Shown: piece by piece, positions 16,573 through 24,082 of the stretch
Position numbering within the stretch: position 1 is the first letter of the stretch
Layout: every line of letters starts with the position of its first letter
DNA from: a virus
Length of the DNA: 51,504 bases
Virus record (IMG/VR): IMGVR_UViG_3300025674_000063
Coordinates: 1 to 51,504 of that record
Reading direction: 5' to 3' (one strand)
The notes under the pieces: generated by a model
Told to the model about the DNA's origin: nothing
What the model saw: only the letters and a program-made list of their open reading frames with translations
Database searches by the model: none
Made by a program: the position numbers and the translations under genes

Positions 16573-19488
16573 ATGGATCCTTTATCACATCTATATCCTA
16601 TTCATCAAATCGGTTCCGATGGATTCTCCTGGTGGATCGGTCAAGTTGTTTCGCCAACTTTTAGGTCAGATGGAACAAAGGACCCAAAGCGTTCTGGTAG
16701 ATATAAAGTTAGAATTGTAGGACACCACCCAAAATCTTGCAATGCTGTTGCAGTAGATGATCTACCATGGGCAATTACTATGATGCCCGTTACCTCACCA
16801 TATTCTGCTGGTGCTGTTAGATCATCTACTCCTAGACTCGAACCAGGAGATTGGGTGATTGGATTTTTTCTGGATAGAGAACAGCAACAGCCAGTCATCA
16901 TGGGGTCGATTGGTCAAGTTGCAAATGCAGGCGAACTAGAAGAAGATCCAGATCCTAGTGGAAACTGTAAAGACTTTAAAACATTTCTTGATCCTAATGT
17001 AAGGGCTCTCGATCAACCAGAAGACTCATCTAAGCTTAATCCTACACCTAGTGGTGTCCCACTTAGTGGCGGAGAACCTGCTGCTGCTGCAACTCCTGCA
17101 ACTGGTGCAACTCCTGCAACTGGTGCAGCTGCTACTCCTGCAACTCCTGCTACAACTGTAGCAACTATTAGCAATCTTTCCGCAGCAAAGCGTGCAGATG
17201 CATCGGAAACAAATAGAGCAGGTGTTAATTGGAGTGTAGCTGTAGTAACTAAGTGTGGAGCTGACACTGACCTCAATAATACTTTCACACGATTGCTGGG
17301 CGATATGCTCAAGGATGTGCAACAGAGTGATGGAAAACTAGGAACATATCTTGTCGGTAAATGGACAGGTGAGTTGTACGATGTTATGGACATCGGAAGG
17401 AAGTATGTCAACAAAGCAATTAGAATTGTAGAGACTTTTGTTGCAAAGGTCAAAGGATATGTTCTTGGTAAGATCAAGGCAGGTATTGATGACTTGATCA
17501 AGTTATTACTTCAACCAGATGATAAAGGAAATGCTCTAACACCAGTAACAAAGTTCTTCAATGAAATGTTGAAGAGTCTTGGATGTCAGATGAAGGATCT
17601 TGGACTCAGATTGCAAGAATTTTTAGAAGACTTAATATTTGGTTATTTGTTTGATCTTTACAAAGCAGCTGCTTGTCAAGTAGATAAGTTTGTTTCTGGT
17701 CTCCTCAACACAATTCAGTCGTTGATGGATGAACTTCTAGCATCAATTCTTGGTCCCATCGAAGATATTTTAGGACTGTTGATCTCGCCACTTGACCTTA
17801 TTGGTGACGCAATCAACTATGTTCTAGATCTTCTTGGCATCAGTTGCGATGGACCAGATCATACATGTAAGAAGACCACCTCTGTATCTACTAAATGTGG
17901 AACGAACAAGAAGGAAGGTGATTTTCTTGATAGATTGCTAGATGATCTAAATGATCCTTGGGACGGAACAGGTGCCGATTGGTCTACTTATACATGTGAA
18001 GAGGCATACGAAGGAACAACCTTATCTGGTACAGATGTTGTTGTAGTTGGTGGAACTCAAATTCCATTAGCACCAAATAATATAACATATAACATTACTG
18101 ATATTACAGTTACAGAAGGTGCTGCTGCTGTTTTCACTGTAACTAGAACTGGACTTACGGAAATTGCATCTAGCGTTAGATATCGTAGTGTTGATGGTAC
18201 TGCTATTGCTAATTCTGACTATAGTCCAAATGAGGGAATCTTAGGATTCTCCGAAGGCGAAACATCAAAAACACTTTCATTTCAAACATATGCTGATGGT
18301 GATGACACAGAACTAGATGAGGATTTTTATGTATATCTTCAACTCGATAGTCCTGGATCAGAAGTTGCTTCGACTTCTTTTACAAATTCATATGCAAGAT
18401 GTGTCATTTCTGGATCTCCACTCAGCAGTGGTAATCCATCATCTCCAACTGACCCTGGAAGTAGTACAAATCCCCCTCCATCTATACCAAACTTTGATGT
18501 AATTATTGATGATTCTTTCCCAACAGATGATATCGATAATCTAAATCCACCTAGTGAAACTCCAGTCAATGAGATTCTCACACCAACATATTCTGTTGTC
18601 GCTGATAAGTCTGTGGTTAGTGAGGGTGAGTATATTACCTATACGATTACAACTACCAATGTTCAGAATGGTCTTGAATTGGGATATACTCTGTTTGGAT
18701 CTAATATTACATCCAGTGACATCATTGGTGGAAGACTCAACGGAACATTTACTATTGAAGAAAACTCTGCCAGAGTGATTGTTGGTATTGAGGAAGATGA
18801 TACCATTGAGACAAGTGAGAGGTTGGTATTTGCTATTAATGGAACATCCGCTAGCGTAACAGTTTTAATTAGGTCTCAGTTTGATGATTTATCAGATGAG
18901 GAACTTCTTGACGAATTGGATAGTTCTAGTCCACCAGTAACAACTAGAAAACCAGTACCACCAACCTTCGGTGAACCAATCACAGATAATGTTGGCAGAA
19001 TTATTGAAATTCCAATTGATGATCCTGGAGATCCATATGAAGAACCACCTTCAATAATTATTGTTGGTGAAGGTGTTGGAGCAACTGTCATCCCGCTTGT
19101 AGATTCTAATGGTAGAGTTACCGAAGTTAGAGTTACTAACCCTGGATCTGGATTTAAGGTCAACAGACCACAAGATAGAGGAGTGAGATGTATCATTGAT
19201 GCTTTCACCATGCTGTCCCCAGGTAAAAACTATAAGACTACACCAAAGGTTTATGTCAATGGAGAATTGGATAAAGCAGAAGCTGTAATCGATACCCAAG
19301 GTTTTGTAACGAGTGTTAGAATACTCGATCGAGAAACTACATATACTGATTATCCCGAAGTCATCATTCTAGGTGGTGGCGGATATGGTGCTAGATTTAT
19401 CCCATCATTTGCCTGCCTAGATACTCAGGCACTCGTCAAGGTTGGCTCTGCCAAGATTGGCACTGGTCGTTATATTGATTGTCCCTAA
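16573..19488 (+). CDS. 5: gp5-like baseplate hub spike protein with Calx-beta-like domains
   Basis: 971 residues. Residues 1-112 are the gp5 OB-fold (SWWIGQVVSPTF, GRYKVRIVGHHP, DDLPWAITMMPVTSP, LEPGDWVIGFFLDREQQQPVIMGSIG). A Pro-Ala-Thr low-complexity linker follows (about 170-197), then a helical domain (about 210-430) with amphipathic or hydrophobic helices, two Calx-beta-like immunoglobulin domains (about 498-615: VTEGAAAVFTVTRTG, DEDFYVYL; about 670-760: VVSEGEYITYTI), and Gly-rich beta repeats with VTNPGSGF. The T4 lysozyme domain is absent, fitting a hydrolase supplied by the 1014-residue protein instead. Acts at the tail tip; Calx-beta domains may bind Ca2+ or glycans. Confidence 0.82.
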   Translation: MDPLSHLYPIHQIGSDGFSWWIGQVVSPTFRSDGTKDPKRSGRYKVRIVGHHPKSCNAVAVDDLPWAITMMPVTSPYSAGAVRSSTPRLEPGDWVIGFFLDREQQQPVIMGSIGQVANAGELEEDPDPSGNCKDFKTFLDPNVRALDQPEDSSKLNPTPSGVPLSGGEPAAAATPATGATPATGAAATPATPATTVATISNLSAAKRADASETNRAGVNWSVAVVTKCGADTDLNNTFTRLLGDMLKDVQQSDGKLGTYLVGKWTGELYDVMDIGRKYVNKAIRIVETFVAKVKGYVLGKIKAGIDDLIKLLLQPDDKGNALTPVTKFFNEMLKSLGCQMKDLGLRLQEFLEDLIFGYLFDLYKAAACQVDKFVSGLLNTIQSLMDELLASILGPIEDILGLLISPLDLIGDAINYVLDLLGISCDGPDHTCKKTTSVSTKCGTNKKEGDFLDRLLDDLNDPWDGTGADWSTYTCEEAYEGTTLSGTDVVVVGGTQIPLAPNNITYNITDITVTEGAAAVFTVTRTGLTEIASSVRYRSVDGTAIANSDYSPNEGILGFSEGETSKTLSFQTYADGDDTELDEDFYVYLQLDSPGSEVASTSFTNSYARCVISGSPLSSGNPSSPTDPGSSTNPPPSIPNFDVIIDDSFPTDDIDNLNPPSETPVNEILTPTYSVVADKSVVSEGEYITYTITTTNVQNGLELGYTLFGSNITSSDIIGGRLNGTFTIEENSARVIVGIEEDDTIETSERLVFAINGTSASVTVLIRSQFDDLSDEELLDELDSSSPPVTTRKPVPPTFGEPITDNVGRIIEIPIDDPGDPYEEPPSIIIVGEGVGATVIPLVDSNGRVTEVRVTNPGSGFKVNRPQDRGVRCIIDAFTMLSPGKNYKTTPKVYVNGELDKAEAVIDTQGFVTSVRILDRETTYTDYPEVIILGGGGYGARFIPSFACLDTQALVKVGSAKIGTGRYIDCP

Positions 19489-20576
19489 TGGCATTAGCAG
19501 ATATTAACAAAGATAGTGGCAGTAGATTAGATGCTGCCGCCAGAAAAAATTCACAAGCAACTCCAGACGAGAACAAGCCTGATGTTGTAGAAAAGATTGT
19601 TGTCATCTTTCAGAACGAAGAGTATATTCTTAGAACTGATGGTGGAGATCTTGACGCTAGAAATAAATTAACTGGACACGGATTTACTATCACACAAAAT
19701 GGTGATTTTATTTTTGTGTCTGGTCCTGGTGGCAAGGGAAATCCTTGTGGTGGTCGATTTATGATTAACACCACTGGTGGACAAATCACCAAGAATGATG
19801 GACCAAACATCGAAGAAAACACAGCAAATACTACTAACGCTACTGCAGAAGAGTCAGAATCGAATGGTTCTAAGTCTGGTCTAGCAAAGTCTGTAATGTG
19901 CAATGGCGACCATTTGGAGGAATGCCATGGAACTCGCAGAATAGACGGCACACATGTCGTTATAACAGCGTCTGAGAAACTAACTCTCACTGGACTGAAT
20001 GGTATTGTACTCCAAGCAGGTCCAAAGGGTGATGGTGAGCTGATTATGAATGCTGGAACCATCAAACATGTTACTGGTCAGATGGAAACCACTATTGGTG
20101 GTCAGAAAACAGAAACTAATTCTGAAAGTTCAACTACACAAATTGATCCTCGCAGTACAACAGCTATTGTATCTTCTGGACATCTCTCACAGCAGTTTCT
20201 TGGAGACTTGAAGCAAGTTGTTACTGGTCAGTATGAACTTCAGGTTCTTGGTAAGGTATCTGTTCCTCCATCTGGATTTATTACTAGTCTCACCAGTGGT
20301 ATAAACATGTATACCCTCAATGGGGACATGAAATTTTCTACTGCTAATCCAAAGAGTAGTATTTTTGCTACTGCTGGTATTGAAAAACCAAGTCTTATTG
20401 TTGAACCTGGATCTGTTTCGATTCAGGCAACAAGCAGTGTTGAAATAAAAGCATTGGTAAAGGATATCGTTTTAGACGCTTTGCAAAAAATTACAGCAAA
20501 AGGTAAGCAAGGTGTCGAGATAGACGCTGACGGCGGCGATGTCACGATCAAGGGCACTAAGATCTACCTCAACTGA
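19488..20576 (+). CDS. Spike/needle-like virion protein after gp5
   Basis: 362 residues from ATG 19488, which overlaps the gp5 stop (TAATG). Repeating short strands (GHGFTITQNGDFIFVSGPG, HVVITASEKLTLTGLNGIVLQAG, MNAGTIKHVTGQMETTIGG, SIQATSSVEIKALVKDIVLDAL, GDVTIKGTKIYLN) are what a gp5 C-terminal beta-helix or VgrG-type needle looks like. T4 gp5 carries this needle within one chain; here it seems encoded as a separate gene, a split of the T4 arrangement. Exact role inferred from position and repeat pattern. Confidence 0.7.
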   Translation: MALADINKDSGSRLDAAARKNSQATPDENKPDVVEKIVVIFQNEEYILRTDGGDLDARNKLTGHGFTITQNGDFIFVSGPGGKGNPCGGRFMINTTGGQITKNDGPNIEENTANTTNATAEESESNGSKSGLAKSVMCNGDHLEECHGTRRIDGTHVVITASEKLTLTGLNGIVLQAGPKGDGELIMNAGTIKHVTGQMETTIGGQKTETNSESSTTQIDPRSTTAIVSSGHLSQQFLGDLKQVVTGQYELQVLGKVSVPPSGFITSLTSGINMYTLNGDMKFSTANPKSSIFATAGIEKPSLIVEPGSVSIQATSSVEIKALVKDIVLDALQKITAKGKQGVEIDADGGDVTIKGTKIYLN

Positions 20577-20712
20577 TAACCAGACCTTATCATACCCATC
20601 GGTTATCCGTATCAAAAACTGGCACAAGGGGGCTTGTTTTTGGCAACCTGCCATGCTAAATTACATCTGTAACAAATGAGAGCGGTGCCTCAATTACTCG
20701 CACCTAACTCAC
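20577..20712 (+). other. Intergenic region with terminator and possible weak promoter
   Basis: Contains the hairpin 20624-20641 and the string TGCTAAATTAC (20654-20664), the same extended -10-like string as in the promoter at 49846-49874, with TTGTTT 17 nt upstream. No convincing ORF. Confidence 0.35.
20624..20641 (+). terminator. Terminator of the hub operon
   Basis: Short stem ACAAG / CTTGT with GGGG loop followed by TTTT, about 47 nt after the last hub gene. Only 5 bp, so modest strength. Confidence 0.5.
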
Positions 20713-20741
20713 TTGACGCGCACTGCTTCATGTGTTACAAT
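20713..20741 (+). promoter_or_regulatory. Strong sigma-70 promoter for outer-membrane-like gene 2
   Basis: TTGACG (20713-20718), 17-nt spacer, TACAAT (20736-20741). TGTGT and ACACA (20731-20735, 20742-20746) flank the -10 as a perfect inverted repeat. About 75 nt of leader follow, with two hairpins: GGTCGG/CCGACC (20750-20771) and TGCGG/CCGCA (20779-20797). Confidence 0.8.
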
Positions 20742-20818
20742 ACACAAGCGGTCGGAAAGTCGAACCCGACCCATCATCTGCGGGTAACCATTCCGCAAGT
20801 AAATTACAGGTAATTCAA

Positions 20819-21190
20819 ATGATCAAAACCACTATCGCAGCTCTCGCTGCTGCTCCCCTTTTCGCTGGTGCTGCTATGGCAGGTCCTTATGTGAATGTTG
20901 AAGCCAACTCTGGTTGGTCTGGTTCTAACTACGGTGGCACTGCTGTTGACACCCATGTTGGTTACGAAGGTCCTATCGGTGAGTCCGCTTCCTACTATGT
21001 TCAGGGTGGCGCTACCGTCAAACTGCCTGACGGCGGTGCTACTGACACCGTTCCTTCTGGTAAGGCAGGTCTGGGCGTTGCTCTGACCGATGACCTCGGC
21101 GCTTATGCTGAAGTCTCCTTCGTTGGTTCTGGCGTTGCTGGTGTTGACCGTTCCTACGGCACCAAGGCAGGTCTGAAGTATTCCTTCTGA
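20819..21190 (+). CDS. Secreted outer-membrane-like beta-strand protein (paralogue 2)
   Basis: 123 residues from ATG 20819 (MIKTTIAALAAAPLFAGAAMA signal peptide, mature GPYVNVEANSG...). The upstream in-frame extension crosses the promoter and is rejected. Mature chain is a run of glycine-rich amphipathic strands ending AGLKYSF, a C-terminal Phe typical of outer-membrane barrels. It shares the AGPYV start, PDGG turn and LGVALTDDLGAYAEVSF strand with the protein at 4249-4605. GC-rich host-like codons, a consensus promoter and a tight terminator suggest strong early expression. Envelope target likely; function unknown (superinfection immunity or porin-like are guesses). Confidence 0.75.
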   Translation: MIKTTIAALAAAPLFAGAAMAGPYVNVEANSGWSGSNYGGTAVDTHVGYEGPIGESASYYVQGGATVKLPDGGATDTVPSGKAGLGVALTDDLGAYAEVSFVGSGVAGVDRSYGTKAGLKYSF

Positions 21191-21216
21191 TCCTTCCTAA
21201 AAATTAAATAAAAATT

Positions 21217-21242
21217 GAGGGGCTTGACGCCCCTCTTTTTTT
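21217..21242 (+). terminator. Terminator whose loop is the next promoter's -35
   Basis: Stem GAGGGGC / GCCCCTC (7 bp) with loop TTGAC, followed by seven T. Ends the outer-membrane-like gene transcript. Confidence 0.9.
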
Positions 21243-21252
21243 ACCCTATAAT
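21224..21252 (+). promoter_or_regulatory. Promoter for the bilin/tRNA module
   Basis: -35 TTGACG (21224-21229) formed by the loop and first stem base of the preceding terminator; 17-nt spacer; -10 TATAAT (21247-21252). A palindrome TGTATACA follows at 21256-21263. Drives 21276 onward. Confidence 0.85.
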
Positions 21253-21275
21253 GACTGTATACAACTTTTTATATC

Positions 21276-21470
21276 ATGCATTACAAACCATATTCCCCTG
21301 AGTGGCATAGATATAGATATCTTAAGGAAGCACTGGATAAATACCTAGATGATAATGTAGATCCTACTTTTATAGTGGATGATATTCGTGATATCCTTCA
21401 CATTCGATCTGAATTAGCACATCAAGAATTTACACGAATCAATCAATTGGAACATTATCTCAGCGACTAA
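21276..21470 (+). CDS. Hypothetical protein (64 aa)
   Basis: First gene behind the consensus promoter at 21224. Short helical charged protein (MHYKPYSPEWHRYRYLKEAL, then DDIRDILHIRSELAHQEF). No family recognised. Together with the next genes it forms a plus-strand unit running into the bilin genes. Confidence 0.6.
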   Translation: MHYKPYSPEWHRYRYLKEALDKYLDDNVDPTFIVDDIRDILHIRSELAHQEFTRINQLEHYLSD

Positions 21471-21503
21471 TAGATGCTCACCCAATTTTATTGGAGAACT
21501 TTA

Positions 21504-21821
21504 ATGCTATCTACTCAATATAGGGTTCGTTTAGAAAAAATTTGTAAGTGTATTATCGATGGGGATCAAGTTTCTCTCGAAGACATGATTTGGTCAAACA
21601 AATTAGCAAAGGCAAATACAACTGCTAATGAAATGCTTAAAAAAGCAAGACGCCAAGCAATGAATCCCGACATGCAAGAGGGAAGTTTAGATGATTTTAT
21701 GAATAGGATGGGACTAGGTGACCCCGACCCATCCAATCACAGAACGGGGTTCAGTTCTGCAGATGAAATTGTAGACTGGTTTAATAGGGAGAAACCTGAT
21801 GATTGGAGGCAGCGTGACTGA
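21504..21821 (+). CDS. Hypothetical protein (105 aa)
   Basis: Start set at ATG 21504, with GGAG 9 nt ahead; ATG 21474 is an in-frame alternative without a site. Helical and charged, with SSADEIVDWFNREKPDDWRQ near the end. No recognised domain. Overlaps the glutaredoxin-like gene by 8 nt (GTGACTGA). Confidence 0.6.
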   Translation: MLSTQYRVRLEKICKCIIDGDQVSLEDMIWSNKLAKANTTANEMLKKARRQAMNPDMQEGSLDDFMNRMGLGDPDPSNHRTGFSSADEIVDWFNREKPDDWRQRD

Positions 21822-22113
21822 ACCATATCCTGATGCAATGTTTGAAGAAGCAGAGCGTCGTGAAAGACTTAGTAAACTAACAGCAGTTATCTATAGTAAT
21901 GGTAGTCAAGAGTGTGAGCGAATGTCGATGCTACTCAAGGCTATTGGTGGAGAGTTTCACGAATATTTGCTTGGTGTTCATTTTAGCGACAGACAATTTA
22001 GACAAGAGTTCGGATCTGAAGCAACATATCCTCAATGTTCCATTGGTAGTAAACATGTTGGCAACATGAAAGAAACAATGCAGTACATGAAAGATGTGGG
22101 GTTGTTTACATGA
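21814..22113 (+). CDS. Glutaredoxin-like protein lacking the nucleophilic cysteine
   Basis: 99 residues from GTG 21814, chosen because GGAGG lies just upstream; ATG 21838 is possible. After a charged N-terminal helix comes a thioredoxin fold of glutaredoxin type: KLTAVIYSNGSQECERMSML (beta1 and active site), GEFHEYLLGVHFSDRQFRQEF, and the cis-Pro strand EATYPQCSIGSKHVGNMKET. Normal glutaredoxins carry CPYC; here the tetrad is S31-Q-E-C34, so the N-terminal nucleophile is Ser and only the second Cys remains. It may bind glutathione or a partner rather than act as a reductase of ribonucleotide reductase. Confidence 0.8.
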   Translation: MTEPYPDAMFEEAERRERLSKLTAVIYSNGSQECERMSMLLKAIGGEFHEYLLGVHFSDRQFRQEFGSEATYPQCSIGSKHVGNMKETMQYMKDVGLFT

Positions 22114-22574
22114 GTTCTATCGAATTTTGTGATAAACTTGAGGGGTTATACGACAGTTGGGATCAAGCCTCTAGAGATCCAGCAAGATATGCTCATGTAA
22201 AAATTAGATGGACTCGATTAGGACCAGACCAGTTAGAATCTAAACAGTGGTATCATTATCTTGGAGAAGAAAAACCTTATCGCCGTAGATGGCATAAGGT
22301 AAGAGTTCAAGGAAATGATATTAGAGTTGAAAATTGGTCTATCGATTGGAAGGATCATAACTCTTGCTGCGACATGATCTTTACATTGGAGAATGGAATT
22401 TACAAAGGTAAAGTTTGTTCTGATAAATGCATTGTGAATGGCGGAATCGTAGAAAGTATGGTAGAATTTGATGGTGAACGATACAGAAGTCGTGACCGAG
22501 GATGGACTGCTAACCATGGCAAAAGGGTATGGGGTAGTGATGTCATTTACGAATTCAAACAAGTGGGAGCGTGA
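22110..22574 (+). CDS. cpeT: CpeT-like phycobiliprotein lyase 1
   Basis: 154 residues, ATGA overlap with the glutaredoxin-like gene. CpeT/CpcT family features: KLEGLYDSWDQASRDPARYAHVKIRW at the N-terminus, PYRRRWHKVRVQGNDIRVENW, then CCDMIFTLENGIYKGKVCSDKC, and the family signature RSRDRGWTANHGKRVWGSDV. Host CpeT attaches phycoerythrobilin to a Cys of phycoerythrin; phage copies may act as bilin chaperones, adjusting antenna pigments during infection. Sequence is diverged from the second copy at 23603. The stop TGA (22572-22574) lies inside the tRNA-Leu acceptor stem. Confidence 0.8.
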   Translation: MSSIEFCDKLEGLYDSWDQASRDPARYAHVKIRWTRLGPDQLESKQWYHYLGEEKPYRRRWHKVRVQGNDIRVENWSIDWKDHNSCCDMIFTLENGIYKGKVCSDKCIVNGGIVESMVEFDGERYRSRDRGWTANHGKRVWGSDVIYEFKQVGA

Positions 22575-22648
22575 CGGAATCGGTAGACGTATCGGACTTA
22601 AAATCCGCTGAGTGTAAACTCGTGGGGGTTCAAGTCCCCCCGCTCCTA
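22565..22648 (+). tRNA. tRNA-Leu (TAA)
   Basis: 84-nt class II tRNA: acceptor GGGAGCG / CGCTCCT (first pair G-T), T8-G9, D-arm with AATCGGTAGAC, anticodon loop CTTAAAA (anticodon TAA), a variable arm (GAGTGTAAACTC), T-arm GGGGG TTCAAGT CCCCC, discriminator A at 22648. CCA not encoded. Its 5' end overlaps the cpeT stop and its last base is the A of the pebS ATG. Confidence 0.92.
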
Positions 22649-23298
22649 TGGTGAAATATATGTGGAAAAACTATCAGAATTTTTTAATTACACAACTAAA
22701 ACTAAAATCTCATGAGTATACAACAGCATCTAACAACGGATGCGATTTGGAATCTAGGATCTATACAGGACCACACATCCTAAAATCTAGAGAGACTATT
22801 ATTCGTCAGGGTTCTACTGACATTTACAATAATATTGTCTATCCGAATACTGGTGAAGATCTTCCATGCTTTGGTATGGACTTAATGTGCTTCTTTGAAA
22901 AGAAAGTAATCATCGTATTTGATTTTCAAGATCCACGACCAAATAAAGATTTTAATCATCCAGTTATTCTATATCTTCTTGGTGATATGATTGATAACAC
23001 CAGCAAGGATATTAGATTCTTTGAAGCAGGTAATCACTTTTCTAGATACATCTATGTCAGAAAGTGTACAGTCGATGAGATTCCTAACTATTTGAACGAT
23101 TTTAAGAGATATGTTAGAGCATATGAGGAATTGTTAAATTTTGCTAGACCTACAGAAAAAAAATCGGAAGAATATAGGGACTTTGACAAGTATATGTTGG
23201 ACTTAGATCCAGTTGCTGGTTATATGTCAAGTAAATTTGGAAAAGAATTTTCTGAGAGCTATGTGAATGAGTTTTTGTTTTCATATGCTAATAAATAA
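22648..23298 (+). CDS. pebS: Phycoerythrobilin synthase PebS
   Basis: 216 residues (ATG 22648; ATG 22660 also possible). It resembles phage PebS along its length: SRIYTGPHILKSRETIIRQG, DIYNNIVYPNTGEDLPCFGM, KKVIIVFDFQDPRP, RFFEAGNHFSRYIYVRKC, and FDKYMLDLDPVAGYMSSKFG. The two Asp needed for catalysis are kept: D78 (FGMD, PebS D105) and D187 (DLDP, PebS D206). PebS reduces biliverdin IXalpha with ferredoxin in two steps to phycoerythrobilin. The N-terminus is some 25 residues shorter than in the P-SSM2 type. Bracketed by two cpeT-like genes, it suggests a phage bilin module. No heme oxygenase is seen in this window. Confidence 0.88.
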   Translation: MVKYMWKNYQNFLITQLKLKSHEYTTASNNGCDLESRIYTGPHILKSRETIIRQGSTDIYNNIVYPNTGEDLPCFGMDLMCFFEKKVIIVFDFQDPRPNKDFNHPVILYLLGDMIDNTSKDIRFFEAGNHFSRYIYVRKCTVDEIPNYLNDFKRYVRAYEELLNFARPTEKKSEEYRDFDKYMLDLDPVAGYMSSKFGKEFSESYVNEFLFSYANK

Positions 23299-23322
23299 CC
23301 CAGGGAGCGGAGAAAACTTAAT

Positions 23323-23619
23323 ATGGCTTTCAAAGGTTATACATTAACATCGAAGTATGTTTTCTGTACTTTCCCAGAAAACTATGAAACGATTGTGAAG
23401 ATGTATTTCATTGAGAATATGCCATTTGCATTTGACACCCTAGAAAAAGAAGAACTTGAAGATCATTGGATTAAGTCAGAAGCAGCGTTGAATCCAGAAT
23501 TTGATTTGGACCAAGTTGACAAAGCTTCTGATTATTTGATTCAAGAACAGATGCATCCTTTGTTGTTTGAATTTAAATTAATGAATCCAGAACTTTTGCC
23601 AGATGACACTTTTTCATGA
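23323..23619 (+). CDS. Hypothetical protein (98 aa) in the bilin module
   Basis: GGGAGCGGAG precedes ATG 23323. Acidic, helical, with aromatic N-terminus (FKGYTLTSKYVFCTFPENYE). No family recognised. It overlaps the second cpeT-like gene by 17 nt, so it is co-translated with it; a supporting role in bilin handling is only guilt by association. Confidence 0.6.
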   Translation: MAFKGYTLTSKYVFCTFPENYETIVKMYFIENMPFAFDTLEKEELEDHWIKSEAALNPEFDLDQVDKASDYLIQEQMHPLLFEFKLMNPELLPDDTFS

Positions 23620-24082
23620 TTACCTAGAAGGAACATTTGACAATCGAATACAATCGATGAAATATCCTACTCGTTATGCTAGGATTATCATCACCCATGA
23701 AAGAATTGACACAGATTGGTTCTACGGCAAGCAAGCATATCATCATTCCCAACATAATCCATATAGGGAATTCAAAATGAAAATTTGCCAAGAGGGGAAA
23801 AAATTTCGCGTCAAAAATTTCCACCTAGATGGTTTGACATACAAGGAAGGATGTGATACAATATTTGAGTTGATCGGGGATGAGTTCCACGGACACAACA
23901 CGGATTGTACCTGCTGGGTCAATTGGAAAGGAGTCAAAACTTACTTGACAAACGACATCATCCTTGGGTATAATACATACAAGGTCATGGATTCGGGGAT
24001 TAACCCCAATACAGGACAAAAAATCTGGGGGTCCAATTGGGGACACCTAGAATTCATACGCCACTATAGCTCAGCTGGATAG
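23603..24082 (+). CDS. cpeT: CpeT-like phycobiliprotein lyase 2
   Basis: 159 residues. Clear CpeT/CpcT signatures: DYLEGTFDNRIQSMKYPTRY, WFYGKQAYHHSQHNPYREF, GCDTIFELIGDEFHGHNTDC, CWVNWKGVKTYLTNDIIL and DSGINPNTGQKIWGSNWGHL, the last matching the family's DRGxDxxTGxxxWGSxxGP block. It is closer to bona fide CpeT than the copy at 22110. Acts, by family, in attaching phycoerythrobilin to phycobiliprotein; pebS upstream would supply the pigment. The last 23 nt, including stop TAG (24080-24082), lie within tRNA-Thr, so its C-terminus (YSSAG) is encoded by tRNA sequence. Confidence 0.85.
   Translation: MTLFHDYLEGTFDNRIQSMKYPTRYARIIITHERIDTDWFYGKQAYHHSQHNPYREFKMKICQEGKKFRVKNFHLDGLTYKEGCDTIFELIGDEFHGHNTDCTCWVNWKGVKTYLTNDIILGYNTYKVMDSGINPNTGQKIWGSNWGHLEFIRHYSSAG

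Noticed and set aside
17085-17160. Microsatellite-like GCA/ACT repeats in gp5
   Set aside because: A Pro-Ala-Thr linker; ordinary low-complexity hinge.
20732-20818. In-frame extension of outer-membrane-like protein 2
   Set aside because: It crosses the -10 box and leader; the true start at 20819 begins a signal peptide.
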